DNA of 64,000 nt from Casuarina equisetifolia (GCA_028551475.1 CM052362.1:14314521-14378520), one strand, 5' to 3'; shown: positions 50,396 through 61,989, numbered from the stretch's first letter. Notes: generated from the sequence alone by a model not told the origin. Made by a program: numbers and translations.

Positions 50396-50788
50396 AACAG
50401 TTAAAGGGGCGGACGTGGCCAGCAAGGGGCATTCTCGACTTAATGGGTGAGAACATTCTCGAGTAAGAACGTTCTCGATCCTAATAGTCAAATAGTTGTT
50501 TAAACGGCCAGGGGCAAAACAGTTAGATTACCTGGGGAAAAAAATAAAGGGATTCTGGGGGTAATATTATGAAATAAGATTCGGCTGCACAGTTCAAATA
50601 GGGACGTCTTTTGTATTGTGGGGCAACTTGAATTTGATTGTAATTTCGCATTTCAGTAGTAAAATACTCCCGCATTTTCTCTCTCTTACTTTACCTCTCG
50701 AACTCAACACCATAGGTGGCAGTCCACGAGGCAAAGGCCACAAGGCGTGGGTTGATTATGCTCTTGAAAGGCCCTTAATCCGTTCTGC
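50352..50788 (+). repeat. Right LTR of gypsy element 2, 3' end lost
   Basis: Aligns with 45232-45667. The last ~17 bases present in the left LTR are missing and the match gives way to a (TA)n tract at 50792-50812. Confidence 0.88.
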
Positions 50789-50791
50789 CCA

Positions 50792-50812
50792 ATATATATA
50801 TATATATATATA
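50792..50812. repeat. (TA)n microsatellite at the LTR end
   Basis: About ten TA units begin where the right LTR of gypsy element 2 breaks off. Confidence 0.9.
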
Positions 50813-51553
50813 TTTTTCTTAACTCTTGAATTAAATGTTAAATTTTGAACTTTTTGATATACTATTAAAATTTAAGTTAAATATGTTCTATCAAGTATGA
50901 CTATGAGTCTAATGTCACTAAATATGTAGTAGTGATTTTCTATAGTAAAGTTTAAATAAAAAATATTTTTTTTTTAATTTTTGAACTAAACTTTAAACTT
51001 TTTGAAACCTTTTACAGTAAAATTATTTGAAAAAAGCAATTAAATCATTAACAAGAGGAGCTCGTACAGTCTTAATTAGCAACGGAGGCAAAGAGTATAC
51101 ACTTGTGAGGCCAGTCGCAAAATCAGGCGCTTGGTGGCACCATTGTGGAAAGTACCTTGACCAAGTTCGAGATGCCTAGGATTGTAGCCAATTCTCCAAT
51201 TTGAGGGCTTAGCGGATGCAAATGATAATATATTAAGGATCAATGACTGGAGCAACATCTCCCTGATTCTATTTAAAGGTCCTGTCACCATGGTCGATCA
51301 TCGGGCATTTCCTTTTAATGTGCTCAAGCAAAGCAATAGAGAAAGTTATGGTTGTTATCTTAGCTTATGGTCTAAATTGGATAAGAAAGTAGAAGCACAC
51401 ATCTCCGTAAACCACTCCCAAAAGCAGGAAAACCATCAATCATCATTCTTATGGACATTTAAATTTCTTTCCACGACTTCCCCAATCAAACTTCTACCGT
51501 ACAAGTGAAGGAAAAAGTCCTGTGGTCGTCTTGGTTGGTGTATTTTGTGCAGA
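50813..51553. other. AT-rich interval and presumed NIP promoter
   Basis: The left half holds AT-rich phrases like those at 38440-38960. A TATA-like TATTTAAA lies at 51270-51277, some 280 bp ahead of the NIP start, and could be its core promoter. No other feature is seen. Confidence 0.4.
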
Positions 51554-53247
51554 ATGTCTTCCCGAGAGATCACAAAGGTGGAAGAAGGTGATGTCCCTTC
51601 TTCAAGTATCAGTGTTACCTCGGGGGCCTGTTCTTCGTCTGATATGGTACAGCTTATTCAAAAGGTAAGCAAATTTCGACAAAATGCCTCATGCATGAAA
51701 GACGAAGGGTCAATTTTCACCATCAAGCATGCATTTTACATGCACGAAACTACTGTGATACTCTTCTCCTCGCTCTAAAAATTGCACATTTTCAGGTGAT
51801 AGCTGAAGTGATTGGGACATACTTCTTAATTTTTGCCGGGTGTGGCTCGGTCGTGGTCAATAAAATTCATGGTTCAGTATCATTTCCCGGGATCTGTGTG
51901 GTTTGGGGTTTGATTGTCATGGTCATGATTTATTCCCTCGGTCATATCTCTGGCGCACACTTCAATCCAGCAGTGACTATCACTTTTACAATCTTTAGAC
52001 GCTTCCCTCTCAAACAGGCAAGTTAAATCCATTTAAGGAAAGATGCCGCTATTTTTTGAAGCTCTTCCGGAAAAGTTCTCGACCCAAACATTGAGCTTAG
52101 AAATTAATCCACAAAGAACAAAACAAGGGATATAACTACTAATGTTATTAAATATGATTTGACATACGTCTTCTGATAATTATTCCGACCTTTTTCTTTT
52201 TGCAGCTGCCTTTGTACATCATGGCGCAGATGTTAGGATCAATTCTTGCTAGTGCCACTTTATGTGCCATTTTCTCCGTAAATAGAAAGTCTTTCTTTGG
52301 AACAATGCCGGTTGGATCCAATTCTCAAGCTCTTGTGATTGAAATCATCATCTCCTTTCTTTTGATGTTTGTTATTTGCGGCGTTGCCACAGATAATAGA
52401 GCAGTTAGTAATTCTTAACCACAATTGGTTCTTCTTCTTCTTCTTCTTCTTCTTTTTTTTATTTTTTTTATTTTATGTTGTATAGCTTGCTCATATCTTT
52501 CATACACACAGCACCAATTCCACTTGTTAATCTTGCTATCTACATTCAAGGACGGCAAAGATTGTCTCCTTGTCTGTTTAACTTTCATGTATGGTCACCT
52601 CTCTCCCAAATAGATGCCCTCAGTCAGAAGTAAGCTGTTAACATACACGTTATACTCTTCATACTTGCTGCCATGGATAATATATAGCCTTTCATTGTTA
52701 ATTGGCACCACCATGCTGCTACTTTATTCTTAGACGTATCAATAATTTGTAAAAATTTTAACTATAGTTTTATCGTTCAAGTTGGTCATCCAGTCTTTAT
52801 TATCTTTGTAGACTTGGAATTGATTAATTCCATAAACAGTTCCTCTACTCTCTTGCAGATTGGAGAATTGGCAGGAATTGCCGTGGGGATGACAATAACC
52901 TTGAATGTCTTCGTTGCAGGGTAATCTTCGTATTTAGCTACAACGCCAGGATTTCAACTTAAATGACATAATTCTTCCAAGCTTTGGACATAATCGTGCA
53001 CATGTTATTAACATGGGTTTCCTTGTTATGTTCTAGGCCAGTAAGTGGAGCATCAATGAACCCTGCTAGGAGCATTGGCCCTGCTCTTTTCACGCACACA
53101 TACGACGGCCTCTGGATTTACATAGTTGGACCCATTGGAGGTACCATACTTGGTTGCTTCGCATATAACATGATTAGATTCACTGACAAGCCACTACGGG
53201 AGTTAACCAAGAGTGGATCTTTTCTCAAAAGCATGTCCAAAAAATAG
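51554..53247 (+). CDS. NIP-type aquaporin (nodulin-26-like intrinsic protein)
   Basis: Membrane channel of the MIP family; group I NIPs pass water, glycerol and small uncharged solutes such as metalloids. Five exons: 51554-51664, 51796-52017, 52206-52403, 52859-52920 and 53037-53247, in matching phase, giving 267 residues. Six membrane spans are expected. The two pore motifs are NPA at 94-96 (SGAHFNPAVT) and NPA at 206-208 (SGASMNPARSIGPA). Trp 74, probably Val 186, Ala 203 and Arg 209 make the W-V-A-R selectivity filter of group I NIPs. The Ser-rich basic tail SGSFLKSMSKK resembles the NOD26 tail phosphorylated by calcium-dependent kinase. Intron 2 uses a GC donor. The first in-frame ATG is 51554. 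The closest family is NIP1/NIP4-like; I do not assign a number. Gypsy element 2 ends 0.8 kb upstream. Confidence 0.93.
52018..52205 (+). other. GC-AG intron in the NIP gene
   Basis: The exon ends ...CAG and the intron begins GCAAGT, ending TTTTTGCAG. Joining exons at this GC donor restores the family phrase KQ-LPLY in frame. No nearby GT donor keeps the frame. CAG/GCAAGT is the strong context typical of genuine GC donors. Confidence 0.85.
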
Positions 53248-54420
53248 TGCCAGAAGTGAGTTGTCGTTTTGGTAACTTCCCTACAGAAGTGAGTTGTCGT
53301 GGGAAAAAGTCAACCTTGACAAATGTCTTTGGATTTTTATTGTCATGCGAGATTGTATGCCCATTGACATATGCCTTCAACTAGATCTAAAGTAAATGAT
53401 AAAAAAATTGCAGTTGGTACGTCTTTGGATCACTTTCTCTCTCTCTTCCCAAAGTTTCAACAACAGTGCTTGTAGCCTTAACCAAATGTCACATAATGTA
53501 ATTCGAGCAACTGCAGTTTAGCATTTGGGGAATTATCACCTAAGCCGTGGGGTTCAAAACATCCCTCTCATTAAATAAATTTTTATAAATCCACCCCAAG
53601 CCAAAAAAAAAAAAAAGAATGTTGTATGATGTAAAATTTGTATGTAAGAAAATTTTTACATTGAGTATATAATCCATTGTATTGAAATTTAAATAAAGAA
53701 ATGTTCATCTAACTTTTAAATCAACTTTCAAGTTAAGCCTTTAGACTTTTTAATTGATGTCAAAGCTTTGGTTAAATTTGTTTCACCCCATGCAACCTTA
53801 AGCTTAATGTTACTTAGTTATAAGGTAAATACAAGGATATAACCCAAAACAAATGTCAATGCCATACAAATATAATAAAGAATTTACATTACAAATGTGT
53901 CAATGCTTATATGGACAGACTCTTTCAATAGTTTATGTAGTTTCTCTACCATTCTATTATAATAAAGCTTGAAAAGATTCTATATGCACTCGTTAATAAA
54001 GTCAATCACTACTAAGGCCATATGTGCCTGTAGATATACAAAAGTAGGAGAGAAAAGTGAATAAATTGCCACTTAAATTAAAATTAATAATCTTTAATAC
54101 ACGTTATCAAAAAAATAAATTTACATTAGGAACCAAGACTTTAATGTTAGAAATATAGCAAGAGAGTAAAACTTTAAATCTATATGCAAAAATGATTCAA
54201 GCACCAAACATGTAGTATAAAATGTACATAAACAAAACTAACAACTACTCAATTCCAAAAATGAGAAAGAGAAAGGAAAAAAAATAAAATAAAAAATAAA
54301 AAAGAACTCTAAAAGCAACTAACCAATACTTTAGGATTTTGGAAGTCATCCAAAGATAAAGCAAGAACTAATGATAGATGCCCTTATTATTGAACTCGCA
54401 AGTCAGGACCCAAATACAAA
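53248..54420. other. 3' flank of the NIP gene and AT-rich intergenic DNA
   Basis: NIP 3' UTR, then AT-rich DNA with no recognised gene. It lies at the downstream side of the minus-strand importin pseudogene. I could not recognise later importin exons in it. Confidence 0.4.
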
Positions 54421-57400
54421 GACAATTGTTGAATTACATTAATAGTTGTCCATCTCACATAAGGGTGTGGATCTTGGAATGAATTTCAATCAATTACCAT
54501 CACTTGGTCCAAATTATTTAACATAACCTACAAAATTAAGGAATGACTCAAAAATCACTAAGACAATAAAAATACAATTTCATTTAATCTAACAAAAAAG
54601 GCATAATTTGCAAGATACTTTATCATACAAATCTTACACCCCTATCCCACTTAATCAACCTTATAAGGAAGCAATTTCAAGCTTTATATTAAATAGGAAG
54701 ACAATTGTTGAATTGCATTAACAATTACCCATTTCATACGAAGGTGTGGATCTTAGAACGAATTTGAATTGATTGTCACCAGTTGGTACAAGTTGTTTAA
54801 CATCACCTACAAAAGTGAAAAATAACTCAAGAATCATCAAAACAATAAAGATACAATTTCATTTAATCTAATAAAAAGAGGCATAATTTAGAAGATACTT
54901 TATCATATAAATACTACACCCCTATACTACTCGGGCAACCTTCCAAGGAAATATTCTCAAGCTTTTCATCAAATAGGTAGACAATTGCTGAATTGCATTA
55001 ATAATTACCCTTTTATATGGGGTGTGGATCTTGAAATGAACTAGAACACATTACCACCACTTTGTCCAAGTTGTTTAACATCACCTACAAAAGTAGGAGA
55101 AGAATCATGAAGACAATAAAGATGCAATTTCATTTAATCTAATAGAAATAATAGAGTTTGTAACATACTTTATCATACAAATTCTACACATTCTTATTCC
55201 ACTCAATCAACCTTACAAGGAAGCAATTTTAAACTCTTCATTAAATAGGTAGACAATTGCTTAATTACATTTATAGTTATCCATCTTACACAAAGGTGTA
55301 GATCTTGGAACATATTTAAACCCATTGCTACCACTTGATTCAAGTTGTTTAATATCACCTACAAAAGTAGGGATTAATTCAATAATCACTCAAACAACAA
55401 AGATATAATTTCATTTAATCTAATAAAAAAAGTATAATTTGCAAGATACTTTTGCAAGTTATTTTATTATATAAATACTACATTATTATTCTATTTGGTC
55501 AACCTTCCAAGAAAAAATTCTTAAACTTTTCATCATATAACTAAACAATTGTCAAATTGCATTAACAATTGCTCCTTTCAAATGAAAATATGAATCTTAG
55601 AACATACTTGAACACATTACCATCATTTAGTCCAAATTTTTTAACATTACCTATAAAAGTAAGGAATGACTTAAGAATTTTCAAGACAACAAAGATACAG
55701 TTTCATTTAATCTAATAAAAAAGATAGAGTTTGCAAGATATTTATTATATAAATACTACATTCCTATTCCACTTGGTCAACCTTCAAAGGAAATAAAAGG
55801 GACCCCTGGCTTAGTGCTGAACTAAGCCAAACCCTGACCAACAATCCCACCAATTACAAATTTAAGTCCCCTCCCTTTCCCTGAGTGCATGCATAAGAAA
55901 AAAAATTCCAAGGAAATAATTTCAAACTATTTATCAAATAGGTAGACAATTGCTCAATTGCATTAGCAATCACCTATTTCAAATGACAATGTAGATCTTG
56001 GAAAAAATTTGAACCCATTGCTACCACTTGTTCATGTTGTTTAACACTACCTACAAAAGTAGGGAATGACTCAAAATCACTAAGATAACAAAGATACAAT
56101 TTCATTTTATCTAATAAAAAGGTAGAGTTTAAAAGATACTTTATCATATAAATACTATACATCTATTTCACTTGTCAACCTTCCAAAGAAGCAATTTGAA
56201 GCTTTTCATCAAATAGATGAAGAATTTATGAATTGTATTAACAATTGTCCATCTAACATGAGGGTATGGATCTTAGCATGATTTTGAATCCATTGTCACT
56301 ACTTGGTCCAAATTGTTTAACATCATTTCTAAAAGTAAGGAATAACTCAAGAATCACAAAACAACAAAATTACTATTTCATTTAATCTAATAGGAAAGAC
56401 ATAGTTTGCAAGATATTTTATCATATAAATACTCTCAAGGTTTCCATCAAAAGGTAGACAATTGTTGAATTGCATTAACAATTATTCCTTTCACTTAAGG
56501 GTGTGGATCTTAGGACAAGTTTAAACTTGTTGCCACTACTTGGTTTAAATTGTTTAACATCACCTATAAAAGTAAAGAATGACTTAAGAATCACCAAGAA
56601 AACAATGATACAATTTCATTTAATCTTATAGAAAAGGTAGAATTTACAAGATACTTTATCATATAAATACTAAAACCTTATTCCACTCAATCAAACATCT
56701 AAGAAAGCAATCTCAAGCTTTTCATTAAATAGGTAAACTATTGCTGAATTGCATTATCAATTGCTCTTTTCACATAAGGGTGGGTCTTGGAATGAATTTG
56801 AACCCATTGCTACCACTTGGTCCAAGTTGTTTAACATCTCTTGCAAAAGTAGGGATGACTTAAGAATCACCAAGATAACCAAGATACAATTTCATTTATT
56901 CCAATAAAAAAGGTTGAGTTTGCAACATACTTTATCAAATAAATAATACACCTTTATTTTACTCAATCAACATTTCAAATAAGTAATCTAAAGCTTTTCA
57001 TTAAATAGATGGAGAATTTCTAGATTACATTAACAATTGCCCATTTCACACTAGTGTGTTGATCTTAGAATGAATTTGAACTCATTGTCATCACTTGGTC
57101 CGAGTTGTTTAACATCACCTATAAAAGTAGGGAATAATTTAAGAATCACAAAGACAATAAAGTTACTATTTCATTTAATCTAATAGAAAATGCATAGTTC
57201 GTAAGATACTTTATCATATAAGTACTACACCTCTATTTCACTCAATTACCCTTATAAGAATGCAATCTCAAGTTTTTTTATCAAACAGATAAACAATTGC
57301 TAAATTGCATTAACAATTCCCGCCTTTTATAAGGGTGTAGGTCTTAAAGTGAACTTGAATCTATTGCCACCACTTGGTCTAAGTTATTTAACATTACATA

Positions 57401-57830
57401 CAAAGGTAAGGAATGACACAAGAATCACTAAGACAACAAAAAAACAATTTCATTTTATCTAATAGATAATGCATAGTTTTCAAGATATTTTATCATATAA
57501 ATATTACATTCCTATTCCATTCAATCAACCTTCCAAAAAAGCAATCTCAAACTTTTCATCAAATAGGTAGACAATTGCTGAATTACATTAACAATTGCTT
57601 TTCTCATAGAAAGGTGTGGATCCTACAATGAATTTGAACCCATTGTCAACACTTGATCCAAGTTGTTTAATATCATTTACAAAGGTAGTGAATGACTCAA
57701 GAATCACTAAAACAACAAATATATCATTTCATTTTATCTAATAGAAATGACATAATTTACAAGATACTTTATCATAGAAATACTACACCTTTATTCCACT
57801 TATACAATCTCAAGCTCTTCATCAAACACT
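54421..57830 (-). repeat. Tandem array, ~12 copies of a ~278-bp unit carrying an importin exon
   Basis: Units start at about 54421, 54700, 54980, 55252, 55544, 55945, 56219, 56457, 56735, 57012, 57292 and 57570. Spacing is 270-292 bp except one unit shortened to 238 and one enlarged by a SINE. Each unit on the minus strand holds about 120 bp of importin-like coding sequence plus intron-like flank. The coding part is preceded by an acceptor-like CTTTTGTAG. The leftmost unit still reads NSFQDPHPYVRW at 54450-54485. Copies have diverged, so the array is not recent. Confidence 0.9.
55797..55905 (+). mobile_element. tRNA-derived SINE inserted in the importin-exon array
   Basis: A 109-bp block interrupts one array unit. 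TGGCTTAGTGC at 55807-55817 fits the Pol III A box at 10 of 11 positions. AATTTAAGTCC at 55859-55869 fits the B box at 8 of 11. It ends in an A-rich tail. It is flanked by TTCAAAGGAAATAA (55783-55796) and TTCCAAGGAAATAA (55906-55919), a target-site duplication of 14 bp with one mismatch. Removing the block and one flank restores a normal unit of about 278 bp. Confidence 0.82.
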
Positions 57831-58740
57831 TTGTGCACCACTTCTTTAAAAAAAAAAATAATTATTGTTAAACAACCAGCACATTTCTATCTAAAACTAA
57901 CAATCAATAACTAACACAATCAATAGCTAACACACTTCTATTCAAAACTAACAACCAAAGGCTATCATGTGTTAAGTAAAAAGATTCTAAGGTTAGAAAA
58001 GAACTAATTTATATAGAGTTTCCTATTCTTCAACTTTTCAAAAGAAGTCTACTATCTCTAGTGACATTTTACATCTAGATTTGTGTAATCTAGCTCCATT
58101 TTCTAGACACTATCCTTAGAAAAAATCAAACATTAAAAAATATGGAATTAAAAGTATTATTTTTAAGTACTTGATGGAAATAATATCATTTTTTAAATAT
58201 AATTTATAGTTTTGATTCATTTTCAAGTTTAAAAGATTTACTATGAATAAATTAGGAAAAGTGGTCCAAAGAGCAATAATTTTTAAGTGAACATTCATTC
58301 TAATAAGTAGATTGAGATGTATATTTGTGGCATAAAAATAAACAATAAAATTCTATCAATGTGTTGAATCAACTATCTCTTTAAAACTTAATGAAGTAAG
58401 ACTTAACTATTTTTTTTTTCCTTTCAAGGAAAAAGCAATTTTAAAATTATTTATATATTAACCAAAATATGACAAAAGTCAAATATGCAGTGCCATAACT
58501 CAGCTGTTAAGTCATTATATACAACAATTAATCAAATAGAAACCCAATAGAATATTGATTCTCATAAATGTCATACTAAAATTTAGGAAGAGCAAAGAAA
58601 CAACTCTTAAACAAGTATCTTAGAGCAATTAATGGCACATTACAAACTTAAATAATATGTCAACAACAAAACACCCAAAATAGTAAATTTAGTATGGAAA
58701 TAAAACATATGAAACATATCTTTGCATAACCTTTAGTAAT
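57831..58740. other. AT-rich interval within the importin pseudogene locus
   Basis: Lies between the exon array and the nearest upstream importin fragment, where an intron or lost exons would sit. No coding resemblance was found. Confidence 0.4.
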
Positions 58741-58895
58741 TTCTATGAGCATAACTAGAGTAGCATGGTATTTCTGTCATTTAAAAGCTACCAAGTAGAT
58801 TGATAATTGCTCAAAAGCTATAGGAAAGATTGTATTATGTCACAATGAAAGTATCCAATGCCAATGTGTCACCAATGCTATGCAACAATTGCATG
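58741..58895 (-). pseudogene. Importin fragment: third HEAT segment, copy 1
   Basis: The minus strand reads AFEQLSIYLVAFK, stop, QKYHATL, matching family AYEQLSAYLAAPEWQKHHAAL, with the Trp codon now a stop. A preceding part in another frame resembles the LA.LGG segment. It sits directly upstream, in gene sense, of the exon array, as in the intact gene. Confidence 0.85.
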
Positions 58896-59224
58896 AAAAC
58901 TAAGAACGTTGATTCTCTAGCCCTAGGGAACTAGACAATGCATATTGGAACAAGAAAGAAAAAAACTCTAGCTACACATTATTAAGCAAAATCTAAGACA
59001 TGAGCATTAAAATGGTGTTCCAATCTAGAAATAAGCTTTGAACTGGCATGCTAAATAGATGATATAAGGATCAACTTCATATAGGATTAACCAAACACAC
59101 ATAGTTGGGCCCATAACTCATCACATAAGTGTTGCTCCCAAATGAAGATCATCGACATGGCATGTAGCTCTATGCACAAAGAACAATGCTAAAGGCATAG
59201 AGTATAAAAAAACAACATCCTTAA

Positions 59225-59664
59225 TTGCATCAACTTAATGGAGTTAAAGATTGGCTCCACTTTAAACCATAGTTCATTGGACAATGACATCATATACAAA
59301 TTTAAGGTCACAAACACTTTTGGGTTAGGGAGTATGGCCTCCATTTGCACTTGTTACAGCTTAGTCCACTCAAGATACATTTGACAAAAACAAAGGTGTA
59401 GTGACAACAGCAAAGATGGTACCTCTTGCTCTCTGTTTTATTGAAAGAGGGTGACCAGCATGGTATGTACCTTTATATATGGAAAACAATGTGCTAGTTG
59501 TGCATGAGGTTAAGATATAACTTTGCCCAATACCTCCCACTCCAAGTGCCTAAAGATTGATTCCACCTCATAATAAAGCTTAGTAGATGACAATACCATG
59601 TGTGAGATTAAGGTCTAAAATGAGATTGACTCCAACTTGGAATAAAGCTCATTAGACAATATCA
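59225..59664 (-). pseudogene. Importin fragments: three N-terminal repeat copies
   Basis: Three short minus-strand pieces lie at about 59225-59292 (SLSNELWFKVEPIFNSIK), 59535-59597 (VLSSTKLYYEVESIFRHLE) and 59621-59664 (ILSNELYSKLESIS). Each resembles the N-terminal HEAT repeat of importin-5. They are shorter than the copies further right and lack the following segment. Confidence 0.7.
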
Positions 59665-59944
59665 AACTCAAGATGAACTTATCAAGCATCTTGCTATAGA
59701 ATACGAAGGTCATTTTCATTCGTTACCATTTGAAATGCATTGTGAGTGTTGTTGGGTTTAGTGGCAATGATGGTGTAGGATCCATTACAAGCAAGTTAGG
59801 GTCTAGTGGAAATGACAACTCAAGATCCATCTACTCTATATTGCTCTCACTTTTGCTTTATGGAATGCTCATTTCAAACAAGCTATGCTTTGGAATTTCT
59901 TGCTTTATGATATGTATGTCTCTCTATTCGATATTCTTTTTCAC

Positions 59945-60047
59945 TTATTTTGCTTATAAGCTTGAAAGACAACATGTCTAGGTCTTTCTCCTTCAAGTAG
60001 TTGAAAATTCACTCCACCTTAAAGTGAAGCTCACTAGACAATATCTT
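59945..60047 (-). pseudogene. Importin fragment: N-terminal repeat, copy in the middle unit
   Basis: The minus strand reads VKVE.IFN-like sequence, then YLKEKDLDMLSFKLISKISE, comparable with family LSLKLAHLLQ. It is the left member of a ~1-kb direct repeat also seen near 61050 and 62000. Confidence 0.75.
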
Positions 60048-60454
60048 ATTCCATATTAAGGCGTCAATCAAAATTATTTAGATTGAAAAACCTCTAAAGC
60101 AAAGTTTATAAGTGAAAAAAAAAAGATTGCAAGGATGAAGCACTAAAAAATTCCTAAATAAAAACAATCAACCATTAAATAATCATGCAAGAATTTTGAT
60201 TGATGGAATTTATATGGGTGAGCTCATAGGAATAGTAGTTGGCAATTTATATCTCAGATTAAGTTCATCAATTACTAATTGGTCATCCATGAGGGTTTCA
60301 TCAAATCATTAATAATCTCATAGGCAACTTTATCAAGGTAATTACACTTTTGGTTTGCAAATTTTGTTACATGTGGTTTTACTACATTTTCCTTGTAATA
60401 TCATACTTTATATTAGAGTTCTTTTAACTTTTGGTTTTTGTTAATTATCATTCT

Positions 60455-60600
60455 TAGGTGTTGCTTGGCATGGTGCTTCTACCATTAAGAAGCTACCAAG
60501 TATGTTAACAACTGTTTAGAAGTCATAAGAAAGATTGTATTTTCTCCCAACAAAATTGAAAAGGGGTTTAAACACTTTTATGCAATACTATAATTGTTCA
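60455..60600 (-). pseudogene. Importin fragment: third HEAT segment, copy 2
   Basis: The minus strand reads SKQLLTYLVAS, stop, W, stop, KHHAKQHL, matching family EQLSAYLAAPEWQKHHAALI. The two stops fall at the Glu/Pro and Gln positions. Confidence 0.82.
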
Positions 60601-60601
60601 T

Positions 60602-60800
60602 CTTGCTAGTATCCTCATTGCCTCTTTCTATAGTATGCCATGCCATTTTGTCTTCAATATTTGAACACACCTTTACAAGAATAGTGAAGAGACAACTTAT
60701 GAATTAGAATAGCTTTGGCAACACTTCACTCTTTGGCCTTCACAAGTGTAATTACAAACTAGATTTCCAAATATCTTGTCCTTTTCTCCAACGAGCATGA
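60602..60800 (-). pseudogene. Importin fragment: second HEAT segment, copy 1
   Basis: The minus strand reads TRYLEI, stop, FVITLVKAKE, then after a frame change DIEDKMAWHTIERGNEDT. These match family TRHLAIEFVITLAEARE and DIEDDPAW...EDEDAG. Two separate conserved phrases in the right order make this one of the strongest pieces of evidence for the importin origin. Confidence 0.9.
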
Positions 60801-61029
60801 TAAATTTTTATTAAGGGAGTTAGTGATAAGTTGGTTAAATTACAAGGTTATATTGATGAGGCTATCATGTTTCTTTCACTATATTGTTTTTACAATATAA
60901 TACTTTCTACTAGAATTCTTTAACTTTTTGGTTTTGTCACTATATTTGCTTTAGAATATCACTGTTTGGAACAATCTTTACGAGCAAGCTAGGATTTGGT
61001 CTTTTACTCTCTATTCGATATTGCTTTTG

Positions 61030-61150
61030 CTTTGTATTTGTTTCACTTATTTCGCTTATAAGCTTAAGAAACAACATGCCCTAGTCCATCTCCTTTAAGT
61101 AGTTGAAGATTGACTCCATCTTAGAGTGAAGCTCACTGGACAACATCTTA
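61030..61150 (-). pseudogene. Importin fragment: N-terminal repeat
   Basis: The minus strand starts MLSSELHSKVESIFNYLKE and continues LKLISEISETNT. It matches the N-terminal HEAT repeat and lies just right of the second-segment copy at 60602-60800, as expected from gene order. Confidence 0.82.
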
Positions 61151-61554
61151 TTCTACATTAAGGCATCAATCAAAATTATTTGGATTGGAAGAATCTCCAA
61201 AACAAACTTTGTGATTGAATAAAAATGATTACCTTGGACAAAGCATTGAAAATTCCTAAATAAAACAATCAAAGATTAGGCGATTGTGTTATTATTTTGA
61301 TTAATGGGATTTAAATGGCCAACTTGTGGGAAGCATAGCTAGCAATTTATATGTCAAAGCATATTCTTAAGTTACTAATTCGTGATCCAAGAAAGTTTCA
61401 TCAAATCATTACCAATCCCACGGGAAACTCCATTAAGTTAATTACACTTTTAGTTTGAAAATTTTGTTACATATGATCTATAATATCACACTTTCATTAT
61501 ATTTGCTTGGCAAATACTCCTATATTATATTATAATTGTTTATCTTGATAGCAT

Positions 61555-61755
61555 CGTCATCGCCTTTTTCCACAATATGCAATACAAGTTAGTCCTTTAT
61601 ATCTAAAACTCCTTCATGAGAATGGTGAAGAGATAACTTATGAATTAGAGTAGCTTTGGCATCATTTCCCATTTCCATTCCTTAATTTCTATAAATGTAA
61701 TCATAAACTAGATTGCCAAATGTCTTATCCCCTCCTTTAGGAAGCATAGATAATT
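61555..61755 (-). pseudogene. Importin fragment: second HEAT segment, copy 2
   Basis: The minus strand reads IRHLAI, stop, FMITFIEIKE, then PKLL, stop, FISYLFTILMKEF. It aligns without gaps to family TRHLAIEF..TLAEARE and KLPQFI.RLFA.LMKML. Confidence 0.9.
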
Positions 61756-61989
61756 TTTGCTAAAGGAGCTAATGACAAGATGATCAAACTGCAAAGCTAT
61801 ATTATTAAGGCTATCACATTTCTTTCATTATATTTGCTTTGCAATTTCATACTTTTTACTGGAATGCTTTAAACTTTTGTTTCTTTCATTATATTTGCTT
61901 TGCAATATCGCTTTCTAGAATTTTCTTCGTAAGCAAGCTATGATTTAGTATCCATGCTCTCCATTTTTTATTGCTCTCTATTATGTATT

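Larger units (their letters stand above)
45232..50788 (+). mobile_element. Chromodomain Ty3/gypsy retrotransposon (element 2), inactive
   Basis: Full-length in outline: left LTR, exact-looking primer site, gag, protease, reverse transcriptase, RNase H, integrase, a C-terminal chromodomain-like segment, polypurine tract and right LTR. Integrase after reverse transcriptase marks Ty3/gypsy and the chromodomain points to the chromovirus group. The LTRs differ at roughly 4% by hand count, so it is younger than the other two elements. The polyprotein carries well over ten stops and at least one frameshift. No target-site duplication could be assigned because the right LTR ends in a TA microsatellite. 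Confidence 0.92.

Noticed and set aside
51545..51553. Upstream extension of the NIP start
   Set aside because: The frame stays open for three codons before the ATG, but these begin with TTG and there is no ATG there. 51554 is the first plausible start.
52425..52613. Leu/Phe-rich 62-codon frame after NIP exon 3
   Set aside because: Lies in NIP intron 3 and is produced by a TTC/TTT simple repeat.
54421..57830. CRISPR-like array or ordinary centromeric satellite
   Set aside because: Units are ~278 bp with no short repeat-spacer structure, in a plant genome. The minus strand carries an importin exon, which explains the repeat better than a generic satellite.
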